Assembly: GCA_041686345.1 (NCBI GenBank)
Contig: JAWLEA010000051.1
Location: forward strand, 1 to 21,390
Direction: 5' to 3'
Source: JAQICJ01 sp041686345
GTDB taxonomy: Bacteria; Myxococcota_A; Polyangia; HGW-17
DNA: 21,390 nt
The notes below the pieces were generated by a model. The model saw nothing but the letters and a program-made list of their open reading frames with translations. It had not been told where the DNA came from and did not search any database. Position numbers and translations under genes: made by a program. Within the stretch, counting starts at the first letter, position 1; every line of letters begins with the position of its first letter. This document shows positions 8,226-15,797 of this stretch, in pieces.

Positions 8226-9587
8226 ATGGATCTGATAAAACTACTGCAAAAAGAATTTGACTCCAAAAACCTGATAATTGATTCTGAGAACCTGGTTCCT
8301 TATTCCGTTGATGAATCCGAAACCGGACCTTTTTTTCCTCAAGCTGTTCTGGAACCTGAAACTCCTCTGGAAATTGAAAAATTGCTGAAACTGGCACTGA
8401 TATTTAATTTTCCGGTAACACCCAGAGGATTGGGCAGCGGTAAAAGCGGAGGCAGCCTTCCCTGCAAAGGCGGAGTTGTACTTGCCCTTGATAAAATGCA
8501 AAAAATTCTGGAAATAGATGAACAGAGTCTTCTGGCCATAGTTGAACCAGGAGTAGTCACCGGTAATCTTCATCAGACCGTGGAAGAACAAGGTCTTTTC
8601 TATCCTCCCGATCCAGCCAGTCTTGATGAATGCACCATCGGTGGCAATGTCAGTGAAAATGCCGGAGGTCCCAGAGCTTTTCACTACGGAGTAACTTCTC
8701 ACTTTGTTCTGGGAATGGAAGTTGTAACCATGGGAGGAACACGTTTCAACACCGGACAAAAATCTGTCAAAGGTGTTTCCGGGTTCAACCTGCCCGTTTT
8801 GCTCACCGGTTCCGAAGGAACTTTGGGAGTATTTTCCCGCATTATGCTGAAATTACTACCCAAACCTGCTGATCCCGGCATAATACTTGTTTTTTTTCGG
8901 AACGTCCACCAAGCAGGAACAGCATTAACCAATATTCTTACTTCCTCTTTGTTTCCCATGAGCATGGAACTTCTCGATCAGACCAGTCTCGAGCATATTC
9001 AGGGAGTAGAAGGATTCACTTCTCCCCCTGATGCCGGTGGAGCTCTTATTTGCGAATTTGAAGGTCTGGGAACCAATAAAGATCTTAAAAAAAGGGCTCT
9101 GGCCAGATTCAAAGAATCCAATCCCCTTCACCTGCAAATAGCTGTTTCCAAACAAGCATGTGATCAAATCTGGGCAGCAAGGCGCAAAGTTTCCACCAAA
9201 CTCAAAGAAAACCACAAACATAAAATTTCCGAAGATATAGCCCTGCCCCGAATTGTGTTGCCCCACGCTCTCAAATTAATCGAAAAAATAGCCCGTAAAA
9301 ACGATCTGGTCAAAGGTTGCTACGGACATGCCGGGGATGGAAACCTGCACGTCAATTTTCTTTCCGACCAATCCAATCCAGAATTAGCTTTTTCCCAAGC
9401 AGTACAGGAACTTTTCTCCACTGTCATTTCTCTTGGCGGTACCCTGAGCGGTGAGCATGGAATTGGTCTCTCCAAAAAACAATACATGCAAATTGAACAT
9501 GATCCCAACGAACTGGCTATAATGAAGGCAATAAAAAAAGCTTGGGATCCATGGAATCTGCTTAATCCGGGCAAAATTCTCCCCTGA
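8226..9587 (+). CDS. glcD: FAD-linked 2-hydroxyacid dehydrogenase (GlcD / D-lactate dehydrogenase family)
   Basis: 453 residues, the usual length for the family. The PCMH-type FAD domain is clear: TPRGLGSGKSGGSLP, YPPDPASLDECTIGGNVSEN, then GVSGFNLPVLLTGSEGTLG. The C-terminal domain has GHAGDGNLHVNF, GGTLSGEHGIGLSKK and DPWNLLNPGKI, all typical of GlcD/DLD enzymes. It oxidises a 2-hydroxyacid such as glycolate or D-lactate and passes electrons to the quinone pool or partner subunits. No GlcE or GlcF iron-sulphur partner lies nearby, which favours a single-subunit D-lactate dehydrogenase. The symbol denotes the family, not a proven substrate. It has no strong ribosome site of its own and is likely coupled to the aminotransferase gene. 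Confidence 0.88.
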   Translation: MDLIKLLQKEFDSKNLIIDSENLVPYSVDESETGPFFPQAVLEPETPLEIEKLLKLALIFNFPVTPRGLGSGKSGGSLPCKGGVVLALDKMQKILEIDEQSLLAIVEPGVVTGNLHQTVEEQGLFYPPDPASLDECTIGGNVSENAGGPRAFHYGVTSHFVLGMEVVTMGGTRFNTGQKSVKGVSGFNLPVLLTGSEGTLGVFSRIMLKLLPKPADPGIILVFFRNVHQAGTALTNILTSSLFPMSMELLDQTSLEHIQGVEGFTSPPDAGGALICEFEGLGTNKDLKKRALARFKESNPLHLQIAVSKQACDQIWAARRKVSTKLKENHKHKISEDIALPRIVLPHALKLIEKIARKNDLVKGCYGHAGDGNLHVNFLSDQSNPELAFSQAVQELFSTVISLGGTLSGEHGIGLSKKQYMQIEHDPNELAIMKAIKKAWDPWNLLNPGKILP

Positions 9588-9650
9588 TCCGATCTCAGAG
9601 ATTATCAACAGATTAAAAAATTATTCATAATATTAGGTAAAATCAGGGGT

Positions 9651-9679
9651 TTGACTTTTTGTATATTGTTTGATAAATT
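9651..9679 (+). promoter_or_regulatory. Candidate sigma-70-like promoter for the Cys-rich lipoprotein gene
   Basis: TTGACT at 9651-9656 is followed after exactly 17 bp by TAAATT at 9674-9679, in an AT-rich stretch 60 bp before the start codon. This 151-bp gap separates the glcD-like gene from an unrelated lipoprotein gene, which fits a new transcription unit. I see no convincing terminator after the glcD-like gene. Confidence 0.5.
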
Positions 9680-9738
9680 ATTGTAATATGGGTTTTTTAA
9701 TTCCCATTTTTTATTAATTTTAGTGCGGGATTTTTATC

Positions 9739-10974
9739 ATGAAATATTTTACCATTTTTGCTACAGTAATTTTTTTATTTACGGGTTGTGCTGAGGAGGG
9801 AAGCAACACTGATAATGGCTGTCCTGCTGATCATTGCACCAATGAAAAACTTGATTGTGATGAAGAAGAAGTGGATTGTGGCGGAGAAGACTGTGATACC
9901 TGCCAATGTATCCCCAACTGTACTGATTACAGTTGCGGTGAAACAGAACCTGTCTGTGGAACAACCTGTGGCGATCCCTGCGATCTTGACTGCATGGAAC
10001 ATTGTTCCAACGGCATCCAGGATTGTGATGAAACCGACATCGACTGCGGAGGCATAAATTGCGGAGATTGCGAAGAATGTATCCCTGACTGTACTGACCA
10101 CAGTTGCGGTGAAACAGAACCTGTCTGCGAAACAACCTGTGGTGATCCCTGCGATCCCGGCTGCACGGAACATTGTTCCAATGGCATCCAGGACTGTGAT
10201 GAAACCGATATCGACTGCGGCGGCACAAATTGCGAGGACTGCGAATGTATCCCTGATTGTACAGGTTACAGTTGTGGTGAAACAGAACCTGTCTGCGAAA
10301 CAACCTGTGGCGATCCCTGCGATCCCGGCTGCACGGAACATTGTTCCAACGGCATCCAGGACTGTGATGAAACCGATATCGACTGCGGCGGCACAAATTG
10401 CGAGGACTGCGAATGTATCCCTGATTGTACAGGTTATGCCTGTGGCCAGACAGAACCTCTTTGCGGCACATCATGCGGAGATCCCTGTGATTCTGGATGT
10501 GTTGCTCATTGTTCCAACGGTATTCAAGATTGCGACGAAACCGGAATCGATTGTGGTGGGGGAATTTGCAGTGCCTGCCCCTGTGTTCCCGACTGTACCG
10601 GCTATAGTTGCGGTCAGGTGGAACCAACCTGTGGAACAACCTGTGGCAACATCTGCGATCCGGGGTGTACCGGGCATTGCTCCAACGGTATTCAAGATTG
10701 TGACGAAACCGGAACTGATTGCGGTGGAGCAACCTGCAGTGCCTGTTCCAGTGGTTGTGGTTCCTCTTGTTATTATTATGATGGCACCTGCAGTTCATCC
10801 TACATAGATGCTTGTGACGGTTGTGATATGGGCTGTGAAGTTCATGATCCCGACTGCGACGATCCCGGCAGCTCCTGCCTTTCTGATTGCTCCTGCCTTT
10901 CCGGTTTTTCTCACTGGTATTGTGATGGATGGGACGATTGCACCGATTCCGCTTGTGAATGTGCAGGCGAATAA
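9739..10974 (+). CDS. Cysteine-rich repeat lipoprotein
   Basis: 411 residues. The N-terminus MKYFTIFATVIFLFTGC is a short lipoprotein signal with lipobox and acylated Cys at C17. The rest is acidic and extremely Cys-rich. Five tandem units of 56-57 residues run from about residue 68 to 348. Each contains CGxxEPxCxTTCGxxCDxxC followed by HCSNGIQDCDETDIDCGG and a CxxC pair. The second motif is a known type in extracellular proteins of deltaproteobacterial lineages. A distinct Cys/Gly/Tyr-rich C-terminal segment follows (SCYYYDGTC, FSHWYCDGWDDC). Even cysteine spacing suggests a disulphide-bonded extracytoplasmic rod or a metal-binding surface protein. The ribosome site is weak (GCGGGA). It is probably monocistronic. 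Long open frames on both other strands and frames here arise from the repeat composition and are not genes. Confidence 0.85.
   Translation: MKYFTIFATVIFLFTGCAEEGSNTDNGCPADHCTNEKLDCDEEEVDCGGEDCDTCQCIPNCTDYSCGETEPVCGTTCGDPCDLDCMEHCSNGIQDCDETDIDCGGINCGDCEECIPDCTDHSCGETEPVCETTCGDPCDPGCTEHCSNGIQDCDETDIDCGGTNCEDCECIPDCTGYSCGETEPVCETTCGDPCDPGCTEHCSNGIQDCDETDIDCGGTNCEDCECIPDCTGYACGQTEPLCGTSCGDPCDSGCVAHCSNGIQDCDETGIDCGGGICSACPCVPDCTGYSCGQVEPTCGTTCGNICDPGCTGHCSNGIQDCDETGTDCGGATCSACSSGCGSSCYYYDGTCSSSYIDACDGCDMGCEVHDPDCDDPGSSCLSDCSCLSGFSHWYCDGWDDCTDSACECAGE
9940..10782 (+). repeat. Five in-frame tandem repeats of 168-171 bp inside the Cys-rich lipoprotein gene
   Basis: Units begin at 9940 (171 bp), 10111, 10279, 10447 and 10615 (168 bp each). 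Units two and three differ at only two positions over their first ~158 bp, whereas units four and five have diverged in codons and residues. This points to a recent duplication inside an older array. Confidence 0.85.
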
Positions 10975-11000
10975 TTCTGCTGCAGAAATTATTATTTTAA
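10975..11000 (+). terminator. Possible weak terminator after the Cys-rich lipoprotein gene
   Basis: Directly after the stop codon, TTCTGC-T-GCAGAA forms a short dyad (usable stem about 5 bp with a 3-nt loop), followed by a T-rich ATTATTATTTT run. The stem is short, so this is only a candidate. Apart from this, the 399-bp gap to the serpin gene holds a decayed palindromic element and the serpin leader hairpin, both listed separately. The stretch from about 11110 to 11310 shows nothing else I can support. Confidence 0.25.
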
Positions 11001-11007
11001 AAATTAT

Positions 11008-11110
11008 TGTCTGCAACTTGGAATTTGGATTTATCTGCTTTGTCGTAACTGCTTGAAATAGTGTCAACTATGTCTGCGAAATTCCTCCATGCATCTCAAT
11101 CCAAATTCAG
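11008..11110 (+). repeat. Dispersed palindromic element, copy B (decayed, internal part only)
   Basis: It matches copies A and C through the core: CTTTGTC, TAACTGCTTGAAATAGTGTC, AACTATGTC and GCATCTCAAT. The inner ATAGT-GTCA-ACTAT hairpin is kept. The outer stem is broken (GTAACTGC faces GCGAAATT) and neither terminal TTCCC/GGGAA end is recognisable. It is an old or truncated copy in the gap between the two lipoprotein genes. Confidence 0.6.
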
Positions 11111-11312
11111 CCTCAACCTGTAACCTGCTCCTTAAACAATAACTTTCTGCAAAGTTTCTCCATTCAATTCAACTCCTACACCTACACCTAATCAACCCAT
11201 TTCACTACTTTTAAGGCAACTCGTTTTACCCTTTCCTAATTTTTCAGGTGAAATTAGTCACAAACTGACGTATACTCATTTCAGCCTTTTCAAAATTTTA
11301 GATAAATATTCC

Positions 11313-11352
11313 GAGGAGACATATTTCTGGAAATTTTTCCAGAACCACCTCC
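11313..11352 (+). promoter_or_regulatory. Perfect hairpin in the serpin gene leader
   Basis: TTCTGGAA-ATTT-TTCCAGAA (11325-11344) is an exact 8-bp inverted repeat ending 29 bases before the serpin start codon. An outer GGAG (11315-11318) could pair with CTCC (11349-11352). The functional ribosome site AAGGAG (11362-11367) lies outside the stem. This may be an RNA stabilising or regulatory hairpin, or a DNA operator. Confidence 0.4.
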
Positions 11353-11373
11353 GAAACCCTGAAGGAGTAGCTT

Positions 11374-12816
11374 ATGTTAAATCGAAACAATACTGTTATT
11401 CAACTTTTTTTGCTGCTGTCTGCCTTATCTTCCGGCTGTAAAGACAAGTTACAGCCTACAAATAAAAACAATAAACCTGCCAAAACAAACAACCAGACTG
11501 CAAAAAATCAGTTAAATAAAGACAACCAGCCTTCAAAACCAAATAAGTCTGAAATATCTGAGAAAAAGCCAAATTCAAATCTGATTGGAATTTCCAAAAA
11601 GGAATCCGGCAAATACAAAGAGTTGGACAAAAAACTTCTGAACAAAACAAAGAAAACAGCCACTCGTATCAACAACTTCAGTTTCAAACTCTACCATGAA
11701 TTGATTAAAGCCAAGCCTCAAATCTATTCAGGACCCAAAGTGTTAAAAAAAACTAAAAACCTTGTTTTTTCACCTTGGTCGCTGCACCTGTCTTTGTCCA
11801 TGCTGGCTGCTGGAGCTCAAGGTAAAACTTTGCAAGAGTTGAACGAAGTTCTGAATATTCCCGAAAAAAGCACTTCTTATCATCAAAATTACAAACGATT
11901 AATTCTTAATCTAATTTTGAATTCAACTTCAGAAAAATTCCTTCTCAAACAAAGTAATTCCCTGTGGGTAGAGAAATCCTGCCAACTCAAGTCTGATTTC
12001 GCCCGTACTTTAAGCAAAAATTTTCAGAGTTCAATTACTCCCCTTGATTTTAAAAACAAACTGGAAAAATCACGTCGAACAATTAATCAATTTGTTAAAA
12101 AACAAACCAATGGCAAAATAACCAAATTACTGGCACCGGGCAGCCTGAAACAACTAACTAAAATTGTTTTGACAAATGCAATCTATCTCAAAGCCAAGTG
12201 GAATCAGAAATTTAAAAAGGAAAAAAGCGGGAAAACCCAATTTCATCTGCTAAACGGAAAAAAGATCCAGGTAACCTCCATGAACAGAGAAGTATTTTTT
12301 TTAATGTCCACAAACGAAAAAATTACCGCTGTGGATCTTCCTTATGAAAACAAGCGTTTTTCTCTGCTTGTAGTAATGCCTCCCCTGGCTGAATTTTTCA
12401 AAATTGAAAAAAAGCTTTCAACTGAATATTTAAACAAAATTATTAATGAACTTCAGAAAAAAAGATTTAATCTTTACCTGCCTAAATTCAAAATTAATTT
12501 TAAAGTCAACCCACTAGCCATACTTAAAAAAATGGGTATCCGTTCAGCTTTTGGCATGAAAGCTGATTTCGGCAAAATGTTCTCAGCCAATAATGTTTTT
12601 GTAAAATCCGTTATTCACAAAGCTTTTATCGAAATAAATGAAAAGGGTACTGAAGCTGCAGCTGCTACAGCTATTGCACTTGCAACCAAGGGAATTGCCA
12701 AACCCAATCCCAAAGTTGTAAAAATCAATCGTCCCTTTTTCTTCTTTCTCAGAGACAGAAAAAGCGGAGTAATCTTGTTTGCAGGTCGTCAACTTAATCC
12801 CGCTAACTCCAATTAA
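11374..12816 (+). CDS. Serpin-family protease inhibitor, predicted lipoprotein
   Basis: 480 residues, with AAGGAG six bases before the ATG. A signal peptide ends in SALSSGC (lipid Cys C22). It is followed by a ~60-residue Lys/Asn/Pro-rich linker, then a full serpin domain (~90-480). Family hallmarks: VFSPWSLHLSLSMLAAGAQG, LTNAIYLKAKWNQ, and the signature INRPFFFFLRD followed by LFAGRQL. The reactive-centre hinge EKGTEAAAATA (from residue 423) has the small-residue pattern of inhibitory serpins. Counting 17 residues from the hinge Glu puts Lys439-Gly440 at P1-P1', which suggests a trypsin-like target. The loop is about four residues longer than in alpha-1-antitrypsin, so this is approximate. 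Membrane anchoring implies protection against proteases at the cell surface or in the periplasm. It converges on the phosphoesterase gene 21 bp away. No cognate protease is visible. Confidence 0.93.
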   Translation: MLNRNNTVIQLFLLLSALSSGCKDKLQPTNKNNKPAKTNNQTAKNQLNKDNQPSKPNKSEISEKKPNSNLIGISKKESGKYKELDKKLLNKTKKTATRINNFSFKLYHELIKAKPQIYSGPKVLKKTKNLVFSPWSLHLSLSMLAAGAQGKTLQELNEVLNIPEKSTSYHQNYKRLILNLILNSTSEKFLLKQSNSLWVEKSCQLKSDFARTLSKNFQSSITPLDFKNKLEKSRRTINQFVKKQTNGKITKLLAPGSLKQLTKIVLTNAIYLKAKWNQKFKKEKSGKTQFHLLNGKKIQVTSMNREVFFLMSTNEKITAVDLPYENKRFSLLVVMPPLAEFFKIEKKLSTEYLNKIINELQKKRFNLYLPKFKINFKVNPLAILKKMGIRSAFGMKADFGKMFSANNVFVKSVIHKAFIEINEKGTEAAAATAIALATKGIAKPNPKVVKINRPFFFFLRDRKSGVILFAGRQLNPANSN

Positions 12817-12837
12817 TTTTAACAACTAAAATCATTT

Positions 12838-14079
12838 TCAACCTTTTCTCAGAGTAAAATAGGAAACTTCGGAAGGAGAATCCAGGCGAATTGGAGGACC
12901 AACCCAACCTGTGCCTCTGTTTACATAAATCCAGGTTTTTTCATGCAAAGCCAAGCCCCTGACATAGGGATAAACGAAATGAGAAAGCCAGGTAAAAGGC
13001 CACATCTGACCACCTCCATGAGTATGACCACAAAGCATTAATCCCACTTTGTGCCTGGCAGCAGCAAAAATCACTCCGGGACGATGGGATAAAAGCACAA
13101 CCTCATCTTCTGGTGCAATTCCTGCAAGAGCTTTTGATACATCGGGTCCGAACCCGGTTCTTTTTCCCACCTTATCATCAACCCCCGCCAACACAAAATG
13201 TTCCCCTCCTTCTTTTATATAAACATGCTTGTTGGTCAAAACCTCAATGCCGTTCTTTTTCAAAAAAGTCATCCAGCGATTGTATCCAGAATAATAATCG
13301 TGGTTTCCAGGAACAAAATAAATTCCGTGTCTGGATCTCAGAGCTGCTAACTCCTCCACCAGATATCCAAGTTTTTTTGGAGTACCATCAACCAGATCTC
13401 CTGTTATTACTATCAGATCTGGTTTTTGCTTATTGATCCCGGCAACAACCTGGTGAATATATTTTTTACTCACACCTCGCCCTATATGAAGATCGGAAAT
13501 CTGAGCAATGGAAAACCCATCCATTTTCTGGGGTAACTTGGCTAATTTTATTTCAAAATTGTTGTGTCCAGGGCCTGCAACTGCATTGGAAATTCCCCGA
13601 CCAATCAAAGCTGTGGTAAATCCTGCCGCCGCGCCGGCCATGGTGCGAGTTACAAAAAGCCTGCGAGCATTGTCCTTTACTACTTCTTTTTTTGCAAATT
13701 CGTCGATTTGTTCGGTTTCGACCTCACCTTCGACATTTTTTGCAGAAGATTGGAGCGAAGTAATGTTTTTCTTGCTAAAAAACCGGTAGATAAACCGTCC
13801 CAAATCACCCAGTCCGAGAATAATCAGCAAATAAAGCAGAAATATACTCCAAATCATAAACATGCTCAGGTTTACCAGACCTGTATTTCTAAGATATCGC
13901 CAACCTATTCCAATAAGGGGAATACTCAAACCCATAGTTACAATAACTATTTTCCCCAATAATGCCCAAACTCCAGGGAGTCTGGTATCACGAACAAGTC
14001 GCAACCAGATATAATAATGGGCAGCAGCATACAAACATAAAAATGCTGTAAATACCGCAATCTGCATAATTCTAACCAT
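12838..14079 (-). CDS. Membrane-anchored calcineurin-like metallophosphoesterase (YkuE-type)
   Basis: 413 residues from the ATG at 14079, chosen because GAGGAG sits just upstream (14081-14088) and the protein then begins directly with a membrane helix. An in-frame ATG at 14160 would add 27 hydrophilic residues and has no ribosome site. Three hydrophobic segments occupy residues ~5-100, followed by a charged linker and a possible further signal-like segment (ARRLFVTRTMAGAAAGF). The catalytic domain has every metal motif: SDLHIG, GDLVDG, GNHDYY, LSHRPG and GHTHGGG. This places it with membrane metallophosphoesterases such as YkuE/YaeI, some of which act on lipid A precursors or other phosphoesters. 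The substrate here is unknown. The charged segment contains many Glu residues. Confidence 0.88.
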   Translation of the reverse strand: MVRIMQIAVFTAFLCLYAAAHYYIWLRLVRDTRLPGVWALLGKIVIVTMGLSIPLIGIGWRYLRNTGLVNLSMFMIWSIFLLYLLIILGLGDLGRFIYRFFSKKNITSLQSSAKNVEGEVETEQIDEFAKKEVVKDNARRLFVTRTMAGAAAGFTTALIGRGISNAVAGPGHNNFEIKLAKLPQKMDGFSIAQISDLHIGRGVSKKYIHQVVAGINKQKPDLIVITGDLVDGTPKKLGYLVEELAALRSRHGIYFVPGNHDYYSGYNRWMTFLKKNGIEVLTNKHVYIKEGGEHFVLAGVDDKVGKRTGFGPDVSKALAGIAPEDEVVLLSHRPGVIFAAARHKVGLMLCGHTHGGGQMWPFTWLSHFVYPYVRGLALHEKTWIYVNRGTGWVGPPIRLDSPSEVSYFTLRKG

Positions 14080-14321
14080 CTTCTCCTCGCAAACTTCAAT
14101 ACTTTTGCACTGACTCATCTCCAGATGAAATAAATTGAAATTATCAACTTTTTCATTCATTTCATCACATTTGAAAAATGCTTGAAGTTAAAAATTTCCC
14201 TCCTTTCCATAAATAGTAAATAATATGAAATTATTCTTTTTCAATAGGCGAATAGCCATTTCTCCCGGTTTAATGCCATCATACCCATGACAATTTTATT
14301 TTTTATACGACATCTATTAAC
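14080..14321. other. Gap upstream of the phosphoesterase gene with no recognisable gene
   Basis: AT-rich DNA. On the minus strand it contains an AAAGGAGGG-like sequence near 14199-14207 without a usable start codon at the right distance, and a loose TTGAAA box near 14240. I see no reliable promoter, RNA gene or coding region. The rest of the 497-bp stretch up to the DUF4340 gene is made up of element copy C and the lipoprotein remnant. Confidence 0.4.
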
Positions 14322-14475
14322 TAGTTCCCATCCCAGAAGTGGTGTTTTTGACTGGGGAAGAAATTTGATTGAGATGCGCGGAGTAACTGCACCGACATAG
14401 TTGCCACTATTTCAAGCAGTTAAGACAAAGCAGATTAATTCAATTTCCGTCGTCAGACGATGACATCCATTTTTG
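14322..14475 (-). repeat. Dispersed palindromic element, copy C (inverted, one end missing)
   Basis: Read on the minus strand it aligns with copy A along nearly its whole length: AAAAATGGATGTCATCGT, CTTGAAATAGTG, CAACTATGTCGG, and ACACCACTTCTGGGAT followed by GGGAACTA. The TA-containing end at 14322-14323 is intact; the other end lacks the last ~12 bases. Both internal hairpins persist with compensating changes: CGTC-TGAC-GACG where A has CGTT-TGGC-AACG, and TAACTGC/GCAGTTA where A has ATAACTTC/GAAGTTAT. Confidence 0.8.
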
Positions 14476-14641
14476 CAATATCTCTTTTTTTGCATCAACT
14501 TGTGCAGACGATAGTGTAAATGATAATAATGAAAATAATGTTAATGCCGAAATCTGCAATGATGAACTTGATAACGATGGAGACGGCAAAACAGACTGTG
14601 CAGATGAAAATTGCGAAAATACTTCTCCCTGCGATAGTTGA
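14471..14641 (+). pseudogene. 5'-truncated lipoprotein remnant with DNDGDGKTDCAD motif
   Basis: An open frame reads FCNISFFASTCADDSVNDNN and then a segment with EICNDELDNDGDG and KTDCADENC, ending at TGA (14639-14641). ISFFASTC looks like the end of a lipoprotein signal with its Cys. The Cys/Asp/Gly motif is common in extracellular proteins of deltaproteobacterial lineages. No ATG, GTG or TTG lies in frame between the upstream stop inside element copy C and this segment, so it cannot be normally translated. The join to copy C at about 14475 suggests that element insertion or a later deletion removed its start. It could be a remnant of a longer Cys-rich lipoprotein like that at 9739. Confidence 0.6.
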
Positions 14642-14657
14642 AAAAATAGATGATAAG

Positions 14658-15797
14658 TCAGGGTGTGATTATTGCTTTTTTGGCATCTTTACTTGTATCC
14701 ATGCCAGGAACGGTCAATTTCATATCCTTTGTTTTGGGTATATCCATTTTTAATTTGCCATCTTCAGACATTTTTAATTCTTCAGTCTTTTCTTTGACAA
14801 AGTCTTTAGTTTCCTTGGCCCAACCCTGATATGAAGACTTATCCAAAGCAAAAACAAATTCGCTGTTATCAGCTGAAAGATAACGTGATTCTGAATCACT
14901 TTCTTTTATTCTTGCACCAACTTTAACTGTAACGACTTTTTTGTCTTCATCAGTAAATTTGATGGTAACAAAAGGATTTTCAAAACCATATTTGCCAATG
15001 TCTTTAGAGTTGAGAGTTCCCTCTACTCCGGAAAAATTAATATTTGCCACCGAAGAAATAAAATTGTCTACAGCGGTCGCATCGGTACTGGGTTGAGGAT
15101 TACCCTCTTCGTCCAGAACAGACCATTTATCTTCGGTTTGAGAAAGCTGTCCCTGGGGATTCATAACCTGTTTGCCAGAACTGGTTTTGGCAAAAACTGT
15201 TTTGTTTTCCTTGTAAACCAGTTCTATCTTTTTGCGTTTATCAACTGAGGGCAATTTTAAAGATGAAGATGCAAAGTAATTCGATGGATTCAAATTCAAA
15301 AAAGAAGCGAGAGAAGTTCCTATTTCATAGATCTTGTTGCCCTGGTTTTTACGAATAAAAGTTCCCTGGATCATACTTTTGCCGATAAGCAAATTTACTG
15401 CTTCCTTATCCTCTTGATAGAGTCTGAGTCTCATTTTGGCGTTCTTATCGCCTAATTCAAAAGAAGCAAATTGTTTGGGATTATCACTGGCCAGTTTTGC
15501 ATTTTTCAATTTTGGTACAGCTGTCAAAATTTCATCAACTGTGGATTGTTCTGCAGGATAATTGTGGGCTTCTTTTACAATCCACTTGTTCTCATCATTC
15601 CTGATCAAGGTAACCCTTTTATCCTTTTTGTTTTCCTGGGGACTATCCACTATAATTTTATTAATTTTTTTTGAGTCCAAGGTGGAACAAAGATTAACTC
15701 TGTCAATATGAAAGGAGGGACTGCCTGATGGTTTGATAAAAGCCACCAGCAATTGCAGTATCAAAATTCCAACTAAAACAAGATTTATTTTTTTCAT
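14658..15797 (-). CDS. DUF4340 protein, partner of GldG-like ABC system
   Basis: 379 residues from the ATG at 15797, which has AGGAGG just upstream and overlaps the stop of the preceding gene (ATGA). A longer frame to 15869 would put 24 implausible residues before the membrane segment. Residues ~5-22 (INLVLVGILILQLLVAFI) form a single membrane anchor or signal. The rest is an extracytoplasmic beta-rich domain with the DUF4340 pattern (ENKWIVKEAHNYPAEQSTVDEIL, then ASFELGDKNAKMRLRLY). DUF4340 genes commonly follow GldG-type genes, as here. It is the last gene of the minus-strand ABC operon. Probably an envelope component of that complex; molecular role unknown. Confidence 0.85.
   Translation of the reverse strand: MKKINLVLVGILILQLLVAFIKPSGSPSFHIDRVNLCSTLDSKKINKIIVDSPQENKKDKRVTLIRNDENKWIVKEAHNYPAEQSTVDEILTAVPKLKNAKLASDNPKQFASFELGDKNAKMRLRLYQEDKEAVNLLIGKSMIQGTFIRKNQGNKIYEIGTSLASFLNLNPSNYFASSSLKLPSVDKRKKIELVYKENKTVFAKTSSGKQVMNPQGQLSQTEDKWSVLDEEGNPQPSTDATAVDNFISSVANINFSGVEGTLNSKDIGKYGFENPFVTIKFTDEDKKVVTVKVGARIKESDSESRYLSADNSEFVFALDKSSYQGWAKETKDFVKEKTEELKMSEDGKLKMDIPKTKDMKLTVPGMDTSKDAKKAIITP

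Noticed and set aside
8241..8759. 172-codon minus-strand frame inside the GlcD-like gene
   Set aside because: Antisense to a well-conserved FAD domain, with low-complexity aromatic-rich composition and no family resemblance.
9590..9620. Terminator after the GlcD-like gene
   Set aside because: Only a short ATCTCAGAGAT palindrome without a usable loop or T-run is present.
9940..10782. CRISPR array
   Set aside because: The repeats are contiguous 168-bp coding units without spacers, in frame within a lipoprotein gene; no cas gene is present.
9779..10798. Long open frames opposite and out of frame to the Cys-rich gene (up to 339 codons)
   Set aside because: They follow the 168-bp repeats, have repetitive unnatural composition, and no ribosome sites; they are shadows of the repeat coding sequence.
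14224..14290. MKLFFFN-like start as the lost N-terminus of the lipoprotein remnant
   Set aside because: No ribosome site, a non-hydrophobic continuation with an early stop, and no frame link across copy C.
14520..14753. 77-codon plus-strand frame starting MIIMKIMLMPKSAMM
   Set aside because: It is in the wrong frame relative to the recognisable DNDGDGKTDCAD remnant and runs into the antisense of the DUF4340 gene.
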